A stretch of DNA of 14,456 nt from the NCBI GenBank assembly GCA_013824215.1, contig PNNM01000022.1, positions 1-14,456 of the forward strand. Direction: 5' to 3'. Both the position numbers and the translations under genes were made by a program. The notes under the pieces were generated by a model, which made no database searches, was not told where the DNA came from, and worked only from the letters and a program-made list of their open reading frames with translations. The stretch is from Coriobacteriaceae bacterium (GTDB taxonomy: Bacteria; Actinomycetota; Coriobacteriia; Anaerosomatales; D1FN1-002). Shown here piece by piece: positions 12,722 to 14,456 of the stretch; within the stretch, counting starts at the first letter, position 1; every line of letters begins with the position of its first letter.

Positions 12722-14456
12722 ATGGCCTCGGTCAATGAGAGCGCACGTGCAGGACTCGAGCTGATATTCGGCGATCGGGTGAGGTTCGACCGGGTGGAGC
12801 GCAAGCTGTACTCGGCGGACATCGGTGCGCTCCCCAAGCTCGTCAAGCCATTCGTGCCGGCGGGCATCGCCGGGGCGGTGGTCCGCCCGAGGGACGAGGC
12901 CCAGGTCATCGACGTCGTAAAGCTCGCCCTGCGCGAGGGGTTGCGGCTCGTTCCCAGGGCCGCCTCCACCTCCGGCTATGGCGGCGTCCTGCCCGAGCAG
13001 GGCGCTGTGGTCGTGGACATGTCCGGCATGAGCCGGCTCCTGTCTGTCGACCCCACCGCGATGACCGCGACGGTCCAGGCCGCCGCGCTCTGGGAGCCCC
13101 TGCAGAAGGAGCTCAACAAGCAGGGCCTCGATCTGCGGCTGTATCCCTCGTCCCTGCCGTCGTCCACGGTGGGCGGTTGGCTCGCCCAGGGCGGTTCCGG
13201 CTTCGGCTCGTACGAGTACGGCACTTTCAAGGAGAACGTCGTCTCGGCCCGCGTCGTCCTGCCCGACGGCAGCGTGCGCGACTTCGACGGGGACGACCTG
13301 CGGACGTACGTCGCCGACGCCGAAGGCATCACCGGCATCATCACCGAGCTCACGTTCCTGCTCCGCGCCCTCGGACCCGAGACACACCGTGTGTTCTCGT
13401 TCCCGGACGCGGCGTCGCTGCAGAAGACGATGCAGGAGGCCGGCGCGGCCGGGCTCCCGCTGTGGTCCGTGACGTTCCTCAACCCCGAGTCCCTCCGGCT
13501 GAAGAAGCGCTTGCCGCACCGTCACGGACACCCCTACGAGAACGAGATGGTGCACGTCGAGCCGGAACTTCCGGAGGCGTACGCCATGATCGTCGCGTAT
13601 CCCGCTTCCCGCAGAGACGCGATGGATGCGCCGCTCGCGCGGATCGTCGCTGCGAACGGCGGCGCGGACCTCGGATCCGAGGTCGCCGAGCACGAGTGGG
13701 AGCAGCGTTTCGCTCCCATGCGCCTCAAGCGCATCGGCCCGTCGATCATCCCGACCGAGGTCGTCGTGCCGCTGGCTGAGACGGCTGCGGTCCTGGGTGA
13801 GATCGACGAGAAGATCGAGCAGCCGTTCGTGCTCGAGGGCATGATCGGGAAGGGCGACCAGGTCGTTCTGCTGGGTTTCATCCCGCACGACCAGCGCACG
13901 TTCGCGTTCAACGCCGCGTTCGCCCTCTCGCTGTCGGTCATCGCGATCGCCAAGCGCCACGGCGGAGCGGCCTACTCGACCGGGCTGTACTTCCGCCGCG
14001 AAGCCGCCGGCGTGCTGGGCGCGGACAAGGTTCGCGCGCTCACCGAGTTCAAGGCGAAGTCGGACCCGCGCGGCTTCATGAACCCGAACAAGGTCCTCGG
14101 CACGGGGATGATCGACGTGCTCATGGGTACAGCGGCTGCGATGGAGCCGCTGGTCCGGCCGATCGCCAACGCGGCCAAGGCGCCCACCGGCGACATGGTC
14201 GGTGCGCGCGACATCAACGGCATCCCCGCGCAGGTGGCCTTCTACGCTTATGCCTGCGCCCAGTGCGGATACTGCGTGCCCACCTGCGAGGAGTACTCGG
14301 GCCGCGGCTGGATGAGCCACTCGCCGCGCGGCAAGTACCTTTACCTGCGCGAGGTCATCGAAGGGCGGGAGAAGTTCGACCAGAAGATGGTGGACACGTT
14401 CCTCGTCTGCACCACCTGCGAGGTCTGCAACACCCGCTGCCAGCTGCAGCTCCCGG
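12722..14456 (+). CDS. FAD-linked oxidase fused to Fe-S module (D-lactate/glycolate dehydrogenase-like), 3' end outside window
   Basis: 578 residues are visible and the frame is still open at the window end. The N-terminal half is a PCMH-type FAD-binding domain: AVVRPRDEAQVIDVV, PRAASTSGYGG, then LPSSTVGGWLAQGGSGFGS and VVLPDG. This is followed by the FAD-oxidase C-terminal domain ending near FMNPNKVLG. After that come two CxxCxxCxxxC [4Fe-4S] motifs, Cys512/515/518/522 and Cys563/566/569/573, as in GlcF-type and fused D-lactate dehydrogenases. A cysteine-rich CCG domain probably follows beyond the window. Such proteins oxidise 2-hydroxy acids and pass electrons to quinone or an electron-transfer flavoprotein; the exact substrate is undetermined. 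ATG 12722 follows GAGGGA closely. Confidence 0.88.
   Translation, partial: MASVNESARAGLELIFGDRVRFDRVERKLYSADIGALPKLVKPFVPAGIAGAVVRPRDEAQVIDVVKLALREGLRLVPRAASTSGYGGVLPEQGAVVVDMSGMSRLLSVDPTAMTATVQAAALWEPLQKELNKQGLDLRLYPSSLPSSTVGGWLAQGGSGFGSYEYGTFKENVVSARVVLPDGSVRDFDGDDLRTYVADAEGITGIITELTFLLRALGPETHRVFSFPDAASLQKTMQEAGAAGLPLWSVTFLNPESLRLKKRLPHRHGHPYENEMVHVEPELPEAYAMIVAYPASRRDAMDAPLARIVAANGGADLGSEVAEHEWEQRFAPMRLKRIGPSIIPTEVVVPLAETAAVLGEIDEKIEQPFVLEGMIGKGDQVVLLGFIPHDQRTFAFNAAFALSLSVIAIAKRHGGAAYSTGLYFRREAAGVLGADKVRALTEFKAKSDPRGFMNPNKVLGTGMIDVLMGTAAAMEPLVRPIANAAKAPTGDMVGARDINGIPAQVAFYAYACAQCGYCVPTCEEYSGRGWMSHSPRGKYLYLREVIEGREKFDQKMVDTFLVCTTCEVCNTRCQLQLP

Noticed and set aside
12593..14320. 575-codon open frame on the minus strand opposite the FAD/Fe-S oxidase
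   Set aside because: Shadow of G/C-ending codons; the + strand frame has FAD and two [4Fe-4S] motifs in the correct order.
1..14456. CRISPR arrays, insertion sequences or phage genes
   Set aside because: No regularly spaced repeats, transposase motifs or terminal inverted repeats were seen; the window looks like ordinary chromosome.

Overview
The window is very GC-rich, gene-dense DNA with strongly G/C-ending codons. It has a ferrochelatase/oxidase haem pair, a single-chain transketolase, a quinone-type uptake hydrogenase and a FAD/Fe-S oxidase. This suggests an anaerobic or facultatively anaerobic high-GC Gram-positive bacterium, perhaps a deep-branching or coriobacterial-type Actinomycetota. 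That placement is inference from gene content and base composition only.

Layout, left to right. (1) Haem branch on the + strand: the 3' end of ferrochelatase, then a HemY/CgoX-type oxidase. (2) A minus-strand inositol-monophosphatase-family gene whose end overlaps the oxidase gene; it diverges from a + strand transketolase. (3) A + strand two-component pair (OmpR-type regulator, then histidine kinase with a Met/Gly-rich extracytoplasmic loop). (4) A minus-strand hydrogenase operon: small subunit, large subunit, b-type cytochrome, maturation protease. (5) About 500 bases without a convincing gene, upstream of that operon. (6) A small acidic protein translationally coupled to a DUF2249 protein (+). 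(7) A minus-strand HAD phosphatase, diverging across a dyad-rich control region from (8) a + strand FAD-linked oxidase fused to an Fe-S module, cut off by the window end.

The central discovery is in the hydrogenase. The large-subunit frame appears to stop at a TGA directly after ...HSFDP. In frame, the next codons read I-G-C-A-V-H followed by a 19-residue tail. The TGA therefore sits exactly where the first cysteine of the C-terminal nickel-binding DPCxxCxxH motif belongs, so this is very probably a selenocysteine-containing [NiFeSe] hydrogenase. Four independent signs agree: a perfect 7-bp hairpin with a 6-nt loop at bacterial-SECIS distance from the TGA; a run of A/T-ending codons exactly over that hairpin; a fourth cysteine in the small subunit where standard [NiFe] enzymes have proline (the [NiFeSe] medial-cluster signature); and read-through ending 5 nt before the cytochrome start, on that gene's Shine-Dalgarno sequence. 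A conventional annotation would truncate the protein and lose its active site.

In the inferred physiology, H2 is oxidised outside the membrane by a Tat-exported, membrane-anchored selenohydrogenase and electrons pass through the b-type cytochrome to quinone. The protease removes the large-subunit tail after the motif histidine. The haem genes could supply the cytochrome, and the FAD/Fe-S oxidase would be a second electron-input enzyme. The selenocysteine machinery (selA, selB, selC, selD) is not in this window and must be elsewhere in the genome if the interpretation is right.
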